The notes below the pieces were generated by a model. The model was not told where the DNA came from, ran no database searches, and was given only the letters and a program-made list of their open reading frames with translations. DNA of 13,994 nucleotides from Planctomycetota bacterium (GTDB lineage Bacteria > Planctomycetota > UBA1135 > UBA2386), in assembly GCA_947455805.1 (NCBI GenBank), contig CANGSN010000031.1, positions 1 to 13,994 on the forward strand, in the 5' to 3' direction. How positions within the stretch are numbered: position 1 is the first letter of the stretch; each line of letters begins with the position of its first letter. This document shows positions 1 through 7,127 of the stretch, in pieces. Both the position numbers and the translations under genes were made by a program.

Positions 1-209
1 CGGCCGCGCGCGCGCACCACGGCGGGCACCGGCGGCGCCACGTCGGCCGGCAGCGCCTGCATCCCCTGCACCGCCGCCCACAGCCGCGCCATGGCATCGA
101 GTTCCTCCGGATGCGCGTCGAGCCACGCCACCAGCTCGGCGTCGTCGAACGGATCCATGCGCGCATCCAGGCACGCGTGCAGACGCACTTCGAACTCGCT
201 GCGGTTCAT
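1..209 (-). CDS. Partner gene of the ECF sigma factor (putative anti-sigma-like), 5' part only
   Basis: The gene starts with ATG at 209 and runs off the left edge, leaving about 69 codons. A strong ribosome binding site (GGAGGAACG) directly precedes the ATG, and the ATG overlaps the stop of the sigma factor as ATGA, so the two are very probably translationally coupled. The visible residues begin MNRSEFEVRLHACLDARMD and continue with an acidic helical stretch (DDAELVAWLDAHPEELDAM) and then a Pro/Ala/Val-rich segment. The stretch after the first Leu residues resembles the N-terminal helices of cytoplasmic anti-sigma or FecR-type partners, which usually follow ECF genes. The zinc-type HxxxCxxC anti-sigma motif is not seen and no membrane segment appears in the visible part. 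The function is inferred from position, and the C-terminal half is missing. Confidence 0.7.
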   Translation of the reverse strand, partial: MNRSEFEVRLHACLDARMDPFDDAELVAWLDAHPEELDAMARLWAAVQGMQALPADVAPPVPAVVRARG

Positions 210-715
210 CGTTCCTCCGGGCCCGCGGCGAGCCTTTGCCGCGCGCGGTGCAGGTGCGATTTCACGGTGTTGACGGGCAGCGCGTGGCGCTCGGCCAGTT
301 CGCGCAGCGACAAGCCGTCGCGGTGGAAGCCGAGCAGCAGTTCACGCTCGATCGCCGGCAGCGCCGCCAGCGTGCGCACGACCTCGTCGCGCAGTTCGAC
401 CGGACACGGTGCACTCGGCGCTGGCAGTGCGTCCGGCTCGGTGGCGCTGCCAGGCACGGCGCGCCGCCGCCGCGCGCGATGGTCGCAGAACGCGCGGAAC
501 GCCGCCTGCAGCAGCCAGCCCTCGGCATTGCCGTCCGGATCGAACGACGCGCGCAGCCGCCAGACCTTCGCCAGCGTCTCCTGCAGCACGTCCTCGGCGT
601 CGGCGTTCGCCCCGCACAGCCGCCGCAGGAAGCCGAGCAGCCGTTCGCGGTGCTGCTGCAGCAGCGCAGCGAACCGGGTCTCGAAGGCTTCGGTCGGCAT
701 TGGGCGGAGGGCCAT
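206..715 (-). CDS. ECF-type RNA polymerase sigma factor
   Basis: This 169-residue protein has the two-domain plan of sigma-70 family ECF factors. Region 2 spans about residues 10-80, with an NADAEDVLQETLAKVWR segment typical of the core-binding and -10-recognition helices. A short Pro/Ala-rich linker (about 88-106) follows, then region 4 (about 113-163) with a helix-turn-helix ending VNTVKSHLHRARQRL. The frame is open for 30 more codons upstream, but those are Arg-rich and unlike the family, so I chose ATG at 715. ATG at 700 is also possible, and neither has a strong ribosome binding site. The gene overlaps its downstream partner by ATGA and is divergent from the PAS-AraC gene. Its targets cannot be read from the window. 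Confidence 0.9.
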   Translation of the reverse strand: MALRPMPTEAFETRFAALLQQHRERLLGFLRRLCGANADAEDVLQETLAKVWRLRASFDPDGNAEGWLLQAAFRAFCDHRARRRRAVPGSATEPDALPAPSAPCPVELRDEVVRTLAALPAIERELLLGFHRDGLSLRELAERHALPVNTVKSHLHRARQRLAAGPEER

Positions 716-818
716 GCGGCGACCGTCTCTACCAGTGCGCGGCGGGAGGAAGTTGCAGCGGCTGCGGATTCCCCGGGCGCGGTCCCGGAGCCGGAGACGG
801 CTCACACCCCAACCGCCA

Positions 819-850
819 CCTGTAGGTTTGCGCCGCCGGCCTGTAGGTTT
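819..850. promoter_or_regulatory. Tandem 11-bp direct repeat, candidate operator for the AraC-type regulator
   Basis: The sequence CCTGTAGGTTT occurs exactly twice, at 819-829 and 840-850. The copies are 21 bp apart start to start, which is two helical turns, and the second ends 5 bp before the ATG of the PAS-AraC gene. Head-to-tail half-sites on one DNA face with about 21-bp spacing are the usual layout for AraC-family dimers. The repeat is relatively AT-rich against its GC-rich surroundings. It lies in the 140-bp gap between the divergent sigma factor and regulator genes, so it could control either. Binding is not shown by sequence alone. Confidence 0.5.
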
Positions 851-855
851 CGGCC

Positions 856-1605
856 ATGCCGATCGCCCCCGAACACCAGGCCTGGCTCGACGCGCTGTCG
901 CCGGGCCCGTTCCGCCACCTGTTCGATCACCTGCCGGGAACGCTGTTCTTCGCCAAGGATCGGCTGAGCCGCATCATGATGGGCAACCCGGCGTTCGTCG
1001 CGCGCTGCGGCTTCGAACGCGAAGAGCAGATCCTCGGGCTCACGGATGATGGTATCTTTCCGCCGCGCCTCGCCGAGAAGTACCGGCGCGACGACCGCAC
1101 CGTCCTCCAGACGAAGAAGCCCCTGCTGGGCATGATCGAACTGTTCCCCAACGCCGAAGGCAGCCCCGAGTGGTTCGTCACCGACAAGCTGCCGCTGTTC
1201 GACCGCGACGGCCAGGTCTGCGGCGTCTGCGGCACCGTGCGCAGCTACGAGGAACAGCACGCGGCGATCGCGCCGTATCTCGAACTGGCGAACGTCGCCG
1301 AGCACCTGAAGCGCAACTTCCGCGACGCGCTCGACGCGAGCCGGCTGGCGAAGATGGCGGGCCTGTCGCTGCGCCAGTTCGGCCGCAAGTTCCGCAGCAC
1401 CTTCCAGAGCACGCCGCGCGACTACCTGATGCGCATGCGCATCCTGCACGCCTGCTCCCTGCTCGCCGAGACCTCGCTGCCCGTCACCGACGTAGCGCTG
1501 CATTCCGGCTTCTACGACCACAGCGACTTCGCGCGGCAGTTCCGGCGCCAGCTGGGCCAGTCGGCGTCGGAATACCGCAGCACGCACCAGAACCGTTCGA
1601 ACTGA
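856..1605 (+). CDS. PAS-domain AraC-family transcriptional regulator
   Basis: This 249-residue protein carries an N-terminal PAS-like sensor (about residues 20-130, from HLFDHLPGTLFFAKD to a WFVTDKLPLFDRDG segment and CGTVRSYEE) and a C-terminal AraC-type double helix-turn-helix (about 150-245). The first DNA-binding helix region is ASRLAKMAGLSLRQFGRKFR. The second is VTDVALHSGFYDHSDFARQF, followed by the usual G-x-S-x-x-x-Y-R ending. AraC-type sugar regulators more often use a cupin or periplasmic-binding-protein-like sensor, so the PAS sensor is notable. ATG at 856 keeps the full PAS fold. No clear ribosome binding site is seen, and the message may have a very short leader. The stop is 16 bp before xylA, so the regulator probably controls that operon and itself. 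The ligand is unknown. Confidence 0.9.
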   Translation: MPIAPEHQAWLDALSPGPFRHLFDHLPGTLFFAKDRLSRIMMGNPAFVARCGFEREEQILGLTDDGIFPPRLAEKYRRDDRTVLQTKKPLLGMIELFPNAEGSPEWFVTDKLPLFDRDGQVCGVCGTVRSYEEQHAAIAPYLELANVAEHLKRNFRDALDASRLAKMAGLSLRQFGRKFRSTFQSTPRDYLMRMRILHACSLLAETSLPVTDVALHSGFYDHSDFARQFRRQLGQSASEYRSTHQNRSN

Positions 1606-1621
1606 TCCCTCACGCACCACG

Positions 1622-2797
1622 ATGACTTCGCAACCGCAACGCTCCCCCGTCGACAAGTTCACCTTCGGCCTGTGGACGGTCGGCTGGCAGGCGCGCGACC
1701 CGTTCGGCGACGCCACGCGCGCGCCGATCGACCCGGTCGAGATCGTCACCCGCCTCGCCGAACTCGGCGCCTACGGCGTGACCTTCCACGACGACGACCT
1801 GATCCCGTTCGGCAGCGACGACAAGGCGCGCGCCGGCCACATCGCGCGCTTCAAGCAGGCGCTCGAGCGCACCGGCATGAAGGTGCCGATGGCGACGACG
1901 AACCTGTTCACCCACCCGGTGTTCAAGGACGGCGCGTTCACCAGCAACGACCGCGAAGTGCGCCGCTTCGCGCTGCGCAAGGTGATGCGCAACCTCGACC
2001 TCGCCGCCGAGCTCGGGGCGCAGACGTACGTGTTCTGGGGCGGGCGCGAAGGCAGCGAGTACGACGTCGCCAAGGACGTGCGCGTGGCCCTCGACCGCTT
2101 CCGCGAAGGACTCGACACGCTGACCAACTACTGCCGCGAACGCAGCTACAAGATCCGCTTCGCGCTCGAGCCGAAGCCGAACGAGCCGCGCGGCGACATC
2201 CTGCTGCCGACGATCGGCCACGCGCTCGCGTTCATCGACACGCTCGAGCACAGCGAGATGGTCGGGCTCAATCCCGAGGTCGGGCACGAGCAGATGGCCG
2301 GCCTGAACTTCGTGCACGGCATCGCCCAGGCGCTGTGGCACGGCAAGCTGTTCCACATCGACCTGAACGGCCAGCGCGGCATCAAGTACGACCAGGACCT
2401 CGTGTTCGGCCACGGCGACCTGGCGTCGGCCTTCTTCCTCGTCGACCTGCTGGAGACGTCGGGCTACGACGGCCCGCGCCACTTCGACTACAAGCCGTCG
2501 CGCACCGAGGACCTCGCCGGCGTGTGGGCATCGGCGGCCGCGAACATGCGCATGTATCGCCTGCTGCGCGACCGCGCGGCGAAGTTCCGCCAGGACCCCG
2601 AGGTGCAGGCGGCGATGAAGGACAGCAAGCTCGCCGAACTGGGCCAGCCGACGCTCGGCAAGGGCGAGTCGCTCGCCGACCTGCTGCGCGACAAGAGCGC
2701 CTACGAGACGTTCGACGCCGACAAGGTCGCCCAGCGCGGCTGCGGCTTCGTGCGCCTGAACCAGTTGGCGATGGAACACCTGCTCGGCGCCCGCTGA
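1622..2797 (+). CDS. xylA: Xylose isomerase (actinomycete-like short class)
   Basis: This enzyme interconverts D-xylose and D-xylulose (and often glucose and fructose) as a cytoplasmic TIM-barrel metalloenzyme. The 391-residue length fits the short class typified by Streptomyces. All key residues can be placed, two positions beyond Streptomyces numbering: the ring-opening pair H56/D59 in FHDDDLIPFG, F96 and W139 lining the pocket, and F28, which inserts from a neighbouring subunit. The metal ligands E183, K185 (active-site Lys), E219, H222, D247, D257, D259 and D289 are also present. The active site therefore looks intact. It follows the PAS-AraC regulator by 16 bp and precedes a sugar-type MFS carrier, which fits aldose uptake and isomerisation. 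No xylulokinase is in the window. The ribosome binding site is weak, as elsewhere in this cluster. Confidence 0.97.
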   Translation: MTSQPQRSPVDKFTFGLWTVGWQARDPFGDATRAPIDPVEIVTRLAELGAYGVTFHDDDLIPFGSDDKARAGHIARFKQALERTGMKVPMATTNLFTHPVFKDGAFTSNDREVRRFALRKVMRNLDLAAELGAQTYVFWGGREGSEYDVAKDVRVALDRFREGLDTLTNYCRERSYKIRFALEPKPNEPRGDILLPTIGHALAFIDTLEHSEMVGLNPEVGHEQMAGLNFVHGIAQALWHGKLFHIDLNGQRGIKYDQDLVFGHGDLASAFFLVDLLETSGYDGPRHFDYKPSRTEDLAGVWASAAANMRMYRLLRDRAAKFRQDPEVQAAMKDSKLAELGQPTLGKGESLADLLRDKSAYETFDADKVAQRGCGFVRLNQLAMEHLLGAR

Positions 2798-2808
2798 AGT
2801 CCGCTGCC

Positions 2809-2834
2809 GGCGGCGCGCACTCCCGCGCGCCGCC
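2809..2834 (+). repeat. Perfect 10-bp GC hairpin between xylA and the MFS gene
   Basis: The arms GGCGGCGCGC (2809-2818) and GCGCGCCGCC (2825-2834) are exact reverse complements around a six-base loop ACTCCC. The hairpin starts 11 bases after the xylA stop and lies in an 81-bp gap. No T-run follows, so a classical intrinsic terminator is unlikely. A partial terminator, a processing site or a 3'-end stabiliser that sets xylA above the transporter is more plausible. Confidence 0.45.
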
Positions 2835-2878
2835 CGCGTCCGCCTCTCCCGCTCGTCCCTCTCCGCCATCGTCCCGCC

Positions 2879-4501
2879 ATGAACATGCAACGCGACGGCA
2901 TCACAGAGAACGCCGGCCGTCTCCTCTGGGCCGGCTTCTTCGCCATCCTCGCTGCCGGTGTCGGCTTCAGCATCCGCGCCAACCTCGGTGGACTGTGGCG
3001 TGCCGAGTTCGGCTTCACCGAGCAGCAGATCGGCGACATCGCCACCGCCGGCTTCCCCGGCTTCTGCTTCGGCATCATCGCCGGCGGCCTGGTCTGCGAC
3101 CGCCTCGGCTATCGCGCACTGGTCATGGCCGCGTTCGCGATGCACGTCGTGTCGGCGGTGACGACGTTCGCCGCCAAGGGCGACGGCGCCTACACGACGC
3201 TGTGGTGGAGCACGTTCGTCTTCGGCCTCGGCAACGGCACGCTCGAAGCCGTCGCCAACCCGCTGGTGGCGACGCTGTTCCCGCAGCGCCGCACGCACTA
3301 CCTGAACATCCTGCACGCCAGCTGGCCGCTCGGCCTGGTGTTCGGCGGCCTGCTGATGCTGGCGCTCGGCGACAGCCTGCCGTGGAAGGTGCTGCTGGCG
3401 CTGTTCCTGGTGCCGACGGTGCTCTACGGCGCACTGTTCTTCGGCCAGCAGATGCCGAAGTCGGAGGCGACGCGCAGTGGGCTCGGCACCGGCGCGATGT
3501 TCGGCGACGTCGGCATCGTCGGCGGCCTCGTCATCTGCTTCCTGCTGAGCCAGTTCTTCGCCGGCAGCCTCGGCATGCCGAGCTGGGCCGCCTACGGCCT
3601 CGCCGGCGCCCTGCTGCTGGCCATCGGCGTGCTGACGCAGTTCGCGATCGGCTCGTGGCTGCTGTTCGTGCTGTTCGTGCTGCACCTGATGGTCGGCGCG
3701 GTCGAGCTCGGCACCGACTCGTGGATCAGCGGCATCACCGGCAATCTGCTGACGCCGCAGCAGGGCACGATCCTGTTCGTGTTCACGTCGGCGATCATGT
3801 TCGGCCTGCGCTTCTGTGCCGGCACCATCGAACGGCTCGGCCTGTCGCCGATCGGCATCCTGCTGACCAGCGCGATCCTCGCCTGCGCCGGCCTGCTGCT
3901 GACCGCCGGCATCGACTCGTTCGGCGTGGCGCTGCTGGCGCTGAGCGTCTACGCGATCGGCAAGACGTTCTTCTGGCCGACGATGCTGGCCGTCGCCAGC
4001 GACCGCTTCCCGCGCACCGGTGCCATCGCCATCAGCCTGATGGGCGGCATCGGCATGCTGTCGGCGGGCATCGTCGGCGGCCCGGGCCTCGGCTACGCGA
4101 AGGACCGCTTCGCCGGCGAAGAACTGCGGCGGGCCGACGCGGCGGTGCACGCGAAGTTCGTCGCCGAGCAGCCGAGCCAGTGGTTCGTGTTCGCGCCGGC
4201 GCAGGGCCTCGACGGCAAGAAGCGCAGCGAGGTGCAGGAACGCCTCGCCACCGTGCGCAAGGAGCTCGCCGCGCAGAACGTCACCGACAGCGCCAAAGCC
4301 CTGGCGAAGCTGAGCGACGAGGACCAGAAGGTCCTGCGCGCCAGCATGGCGGCCGACCGGCAGACGCTGCGCGTCGATGCGCTGATCCCGGCGGTGATGG
4401 CGGTGGTGTTCCTGCTGCTGGCGCTGTGGTTCAAGAGCCGGGGCGGCTACCGCGTGCTGCGCATCGGCAAGAACGGCGAGGTCGAAGCCGCCGACGGCTG
4501 A
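2879..4501 (+). CDS. MFS transporter with long extracytoplasmic loop before TM12
   Basis: This 540-residue membrane protein has about 12 hydrophobic segments and a motif-A-like GGLVCDRLGYRA (residues 69-80) after TM2, the signature of major facilitator superfamily carriers. The N-terminus LLWAGFFAILAAGVGFSIR is TM1. TM11 lies near 381-403 and TM12 near 500-518. Between them is an extra hydrophilic segment of about 92 residues (407-498), rich in Lys, Glu and Ala and probably helical. In standard MFS topology it would face outside the cytoplasm. ATG at 2879 is followed by another in-frame ATG two codons on, and no clear ribosome binding site separates them. Position directly after xylA suggests sugar import, but the substrate cannot be read from sequence. 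The length exceeds the usual 400-450 residues mainly because of this loop. Confidence 0.88.
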   Translation: MNMQRDGITENAGRLLWAGFFAILAAGVGFSIRANLGGLWRAEFGFTEQQIGDIATAGFPGFCFGIIAGGLVCDRLGYRALVMAAFAMHVVSAVTTFAAKGDGAYTTLWWSTFVFGLGNGTLEAVANPLVATLFPQRRTHYLNILHASWPLGLVFGGLLMLALGDSLPWKVLLALFLVPTVLYGALFFGQQMPKSEATRSGLGTGAMFGDVGIVGGLVICFLLSQFFAGSLGMPSWAAYGLAGALLLAIGVLTQFAIGSWLLFVLFVLHLMVGAVELGTDSWISGITGNLLTPQQGTILFVFTSAIMFGLRFCAGTIERLGLSPIGILLTSAILACAGLLLTAGIDSFGVALLALSVYAIGKTFFWPTMLAVASDRFPRTGAIAISLMGGIGMLSAGIVGGPGLGYAKDRFAGEELRRADAAVHAKFVAEQPSQWFVFAPAQGLDGKKRSEVQERLATVRKELAAQNVTDSAKALAKLSDEDQKVLRASMAADRQTLRVDALIPAVMAVVFLLLALWFKSRGGYRVLRIGKNGEVEAADG

Positions 4502-4514
4502 ACGCACCCTTGCC

Positions 4515-4545
4515 CCGCGCGCGCCGGCCCGCACACTGCGCGCGG
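4515..4545 (+). repeat. Inverted repeat ending on the GTG start of the SLC13 permease
   Basis: CCGCGCGC (4515-4522) pairs exactly with GCGCGCGG (4538-4545) across a 15-base spacer. The right arm includes the first base of the GTG start codon, so a folded message would hide the initiation site. In DNA this rich in G and C, an 8-bp GC repeat can easily arise by chance, so a translational-control role is only a possibility. Confidence 0.25.
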
Positions 4546-6368
4546 TGACCAACGAACAGTGGACCGTGCTGGCGATCCTCGGCGCAGCCGTCGTGCTGTT
4601 CGTGCACGGCCGCCTGCGTGTCGACCTGGTGGCGCTGCTGGTCGTCGTGGCGCTGATGGTCAGCGGCATCGCCACGCCGGCGCAGGCGGTCAGCGGCTTC
4701 GGCAGCACGGTCGTGGTCACGCTCGGTGCCTTGCTCGTCGTCGGCGAAGCGTTGTCGCGCACCGGCTTCGCCGGCGGCTGCGGCGAGACGATCCTGCGCT
4801 GGTCGCGCGGCCGCGAGGGCCGCATCCGCACGCTGCTGATGCTGTCGGCGGCGACGATCGGCAGCGTCATGAGCTCGACCGCGGTGGTGGCGCTGTTCGT
4901 GCCGGTCGCGCTGCGCATCGCCGACGACCGCGGCTTCCCGCCGTCGCGCCTGCTGCTGCCGCTCGCCTGCGCGGCGCTGGTCAGCGGCATGCTGACGCTG
5001 ATCGCCACCACCGCCAACCTCGTCGTGCACGGCGAACTGCGCGCGCAGGGCCGGCCGGGCCTGCACTTCTTCGACTTCACGCCGTTCGGCGCCGTCGTGC
5101 TGGCGGCGACGCTGCTGCTGTTCGCGTTCGGCAGTCGCTGGCTGCTGCCGACGCGCAAGCGCGACAGCAGCGTGCCGCCGCGCCCGCGCATCTCGGAACT
5201 GTGGCAGCGCTTCGTGCCGCAGCGCGGCCTGCGGCGGCTGCGGCTGCCGACGATGACCAGCCTGGTCGGCCGCACGCCGCGCGAGGCCGAACTCGGCGGC
5301 CGCCACGGCATCCGCCTGGTCGGCGTCGAACGGCCGAACAAGACGCTCGGCCAGTCGATCGTGCTCGAGCCGTCGCCGGAGCTGCGGCTGATCGCCGGCG
5401 ACGTGCTGGTCGCCGTCGGCACCGACGAACACCTCGACGCCGTCACGGCCACGTTCGGCCTCGACCGCCTCGAGGAGGCGACCGGCCAGGGCACCATCGA
5501 TCCCGGCGTGGGCGTCGCCGTCGTCATGGTGGCGCCCGACTCGGCGCTGGTCGGCAAGAACCTCGCGCAGTCGGCGTTCCGCACCCGCCACCACCTCGAC
5601 GTCGTCGGCGTGCGCCGCGACGGCCAGGCGCTGCCCGACTTCTCGCGCGTGCCGCTGCGCACCGGCGACCAGCTGCTGGTGCTCGGTCCGTGGCCGCGGC
5701 TGCGCCAGCTGTCGCGCGAACCACGCGACTACGTGCTGCTGACGCTGCCGGCCGAGTTCGCGGCGCAAGCGCCCGAACGGCCGCGCCTGCCGGCGTCGCT
5801 GCTGGTGCTGGTGGGCATGGTGGCGCTGTCGGCGAGCGGCGTGCTGCCGACGGTCACCTGCGCGCTGCTCGCCGCCGTCGCCATGGTGCTGCTGCGCTGC
5901 GTGCCGCTCGGCGACGTCTACTCCGGCCTGTCGTGGAGCAGCATCGTGCTGGTCGCCGGCATGCTGCCGTTGGCCGCGGCGCTCGACCGCACCGGCGTCA
6001 TGGCGCTCGCCGTCGACGCGCTGCACGACGCCACGGGCCACCTCGGCCCGCGCGCACTGCTCGCGGTGCTGTTCGTCACCACGACGGCGATGAGCAGCTT
6101 CGTCTCGAACCACGCGACCGCGGTGCTGATGGCGCCGGTCGCGCTGCGGCTGGCACAATCGCTCGACGTGCCGCCCGAGCCGCTGGCGATGGCGGTCGCG
6201 CTGTCGTGCTCGTGCGCGTTCCTGACGCCGATGGCGTCGTCGGCGATGACGCTCGTCTACGAGCCGGGCGGCTATCGCCCGTTCGACCTGCTGCGCGCCG
6301 GCCTGCCGGTGTTCGCCGTCACGCTGCTGGTGTGCGTGTTCGGCATGCCGTGGTGGTTCGGCTGGTGA
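4545..6368 (+). CDS. SLC13-type (ArsB/NhaD superfamily) permease with two RCK_C domains
   Basis: This 607-residue permease has the DASS/SLC13 layout: an N-terminal membrane half (about residues 5-205), a central cytoplasmic insert with two TrkA-C/RCK_C-like domains (about 235-308 and 318-390), and a C-terminal membrane half (about 415-602). Each half shows the repeated re-entrant signature, SSTAVVALFVPVAL at about 110-123 and SFVSNHATAVLMAPVAL at about 518-534, the S-N/S-T/A-type substrate and sodium sites of this family. GTG at 4545 is chosen because it gives the typical start directly before TM1 (VDLVALLVVVALMVSG). Substrates of related proteins include dicarboxylates, sulfate and other anions, and none can be assigned here. 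It follows the MFS gene by 43 bp on the same strand and may be co-transcribed. RCK_C domains usually give ligand-gated control. Confidence 0.9.
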   Translation: MTNEQWTVLAILGAAVVLFVHGRLRVDLVALLVVVALMVSGIATPAQAVSGFGSTVVVTLGALLVVGEALSRTGFAGGCGETILRWSRGREGRIRTLLMLSAATIGSVMSSTAVVALFVPVALRIADDRGFPPSRLLLPLACAALVSGMLTLIATTANLVVHGELRAQGRPGLHFFDFTPFGAVVLAATLLLFAFGSRWLLPTRKRDSSVPPRPRISELWQRFVPQRGLRRLRLPTMTSLVGRTPREAELGGRHGIRLVGVERPNKTLGQSIVLEPSPELRLIAGDVLVAVGTDEHLDAVTATFGLDRLEEATGQGTIDPGVGVAVVMVAPDSALVGKNLAQSAFRTRHHLDVVGVRRDGQALPDFSRVPLRTGDQLLVLGPWPRLRQLSREPRDYVLLTLPAEFAAQAPERPRLPASLLVLVGMVALSASGVLPTVTCALLAAVAMVLLRCVPLGDVYSGLSWSSIVLVAGMLPLAAALDRTGVMALAVDALHDATGHLGPRALLAVLFVTTTAMSSFVSNHATAVLMAPVALRLAQSLDVPPEPLAMAVALSCSCAFLTPMASSAMTLVYEPGGYRPFDLLRAGLPVFAVTLLVCVFGMPWWFGW

Positions 6369-6392
6369 GCGGAGAGCGCGACCGCACGCTCC

Positions 6393-6491
6393 TCACCACT
6401 CCGGCGCCAGACGCAGCGCCACGTCGACGATGCCGCGCTCCGCGACGGTCGGTCGACCCGCGGCGGGAATGAAGCGGCGATCACGCGCAAT
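6393..6491 (-). pseudogene. Possible C-terminal remnant of a lost gene
   Basis: Reading the minus strand, 32 codons are open from an in-frame stop at 6494-6492 down to TGA at 6395-6393, with no ATG or GTG start. The peptide ends TVAERGIVDVALRLAPEW and uses G/C-ending codons like a real gene tail. It does not overlap a better gene and lies in the 292-bp gap after the SLC13 gene. The simplest reading is the 3' end of a gene whose 5' part was deleted. The family is not recognised. Chance coding-like sequence is possible in GC-rich DNA. Confidence 0.3.
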
Positions 6492-6660
6492 TCAGCCACG
6501 GCTCACCTCTCGGCCCTAACCGTGGGCTCGAGGATCGCGACCGGAACACCGGGGCCGTCCTCGGCGGGCTCTCCCCTCGCAGCGTTCTCCTCGGCCGTCG
6601 TGTCGGGCCGCGCGTTCGGAGGGCACCCGCGATCCATGCTTCCTTCACGCGAGAACCGAC

Positions 6661-6915
6661 ATGAACTGGGAACAGATCCAAGGAAAGTGGCAGGAGTATC
6701 GCGGCCAGCTCGAGCAGCGCTGGGGCAAGCTCACCGACGACGACCTGACCACGATCCAGGGCAAGCGCGACGCGTTGGCGGGCAAGCTGCTGACCGCCTA
6801 CGGCAAGACCAAGGAGCAGACGGAGAAGGAGATCGCCGCGTTCGAAGCGTCCTGCCGGTCCTGTGGCACCGCGAAGCCGCTGGGCGAAGAAGCGGAGAGC
6901 ACGGACGCGGTCTGA
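6661..6915 (+). CDS. CsbD-family small stress-response protein with a CxxC tail
   Basis: The 84-residue protein starts MNWEQIQGKWQEYRGQLEQR and matches the CsbD-like family: a first segment NWEQIQGKWxxxRGxLxxxWGKLTDDDL and a second, TIQGKRDALAGKLLTAYGKTKEQ, a charged helical hairpin of unknown biochemistry often induced by general stress. The family domain ends near residue 60. After it, this protein adds FEASCRSCGTAKPLGEEAES, with C65 and C68 forming a CxxC pair not typical of the family. There is no signal peptide, so it is probably cytoplasmic. ATG at 6661 is the only sensible start, and upstream lies only a weak purine stretch (GCGAGAA). It stands alone among gene fragments, so it may have its own promoter, which I cannot identify. 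Confidence 0.9.
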   Translation: MNWEQIQGKWQEYRGQLEQRWGKLTDDDLTTIQGKRDALAGKLLTAYGKTKEQTEKEIAAFEASCRSCGTAKPLGEEAESTDAV

Positions 6916-6980
6916 CCGACTCGGACCGCCTGGGCACGGTTCGTCCCTTCCCGAACCCGCAGCCGTCGTATACCCGCCCA

Positions 6981-7127
6981 ATGAACCGCCGCTCGTTCCT
7001 CGCTTCGGTCGCCGGCTTCGCCCTCACCTCGAGCATGGAGGTCGCCGTTCCGGCCGCACCCGACCGTGTATCGAGACGTTCTTGCCTTCGGCCGGCTCCG
7101 ACTCCGTCGGCTCCTTCTCGCGGGTGA
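6981..7127 (+). pseudogene. Twin-arginine-like leader fragment, probably the broken 5' end of a secreted-protein gene
   Basis: ATG at 6981 opens with MNRRSFLASVAGFALTSS, close to a Tat signal start (RR-S-F-L followed by a mildly hydrophobic stretch) and an Ala/Pro-rich region. After about residue 28 the translation turns into Arg/Ser/Pro-rich sequence typical of an off-frame reading, and it stops at 7127. Good coding sequence reappears one base out of phase from about 7066 to 7335. The picture fits one gene split by a frameshift or small deletion near 7060. It could instead be a chance leader before an independent short gene. Confidence 0.35.

Noticed and set aside
723..800. Seven-base inverted repeat CCGTCTC / GAGACGG in the sigma-AraC gap
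   Set aside because: The arms are short and separated by 64 bases. This is expected by chance and gives no stable hairpin.
716..805. 30-codon N-terminal extension of the sigma factor
   Set aside because: It is Arg-rich and unlike ECF N-termini. The family domain starts well after ATG 715.
1610..5662. Minus-strand open frame of about 1350 codons opposite xylA, the MFS gene and the SLC13 gene
   Set aside because: It is a GC-driven shadow. The product is low-complexity, rich in Arg/Ala/Gln/His, while the opposite strand carries recognisable families with complete motifs.
6543..6547. GGAAC upstream of the CsbD-like gene, as a possible ECF -35 box
   Set aside because: No matching -10 element follows at 16-17 bases, and such 5-mers are common by chance.
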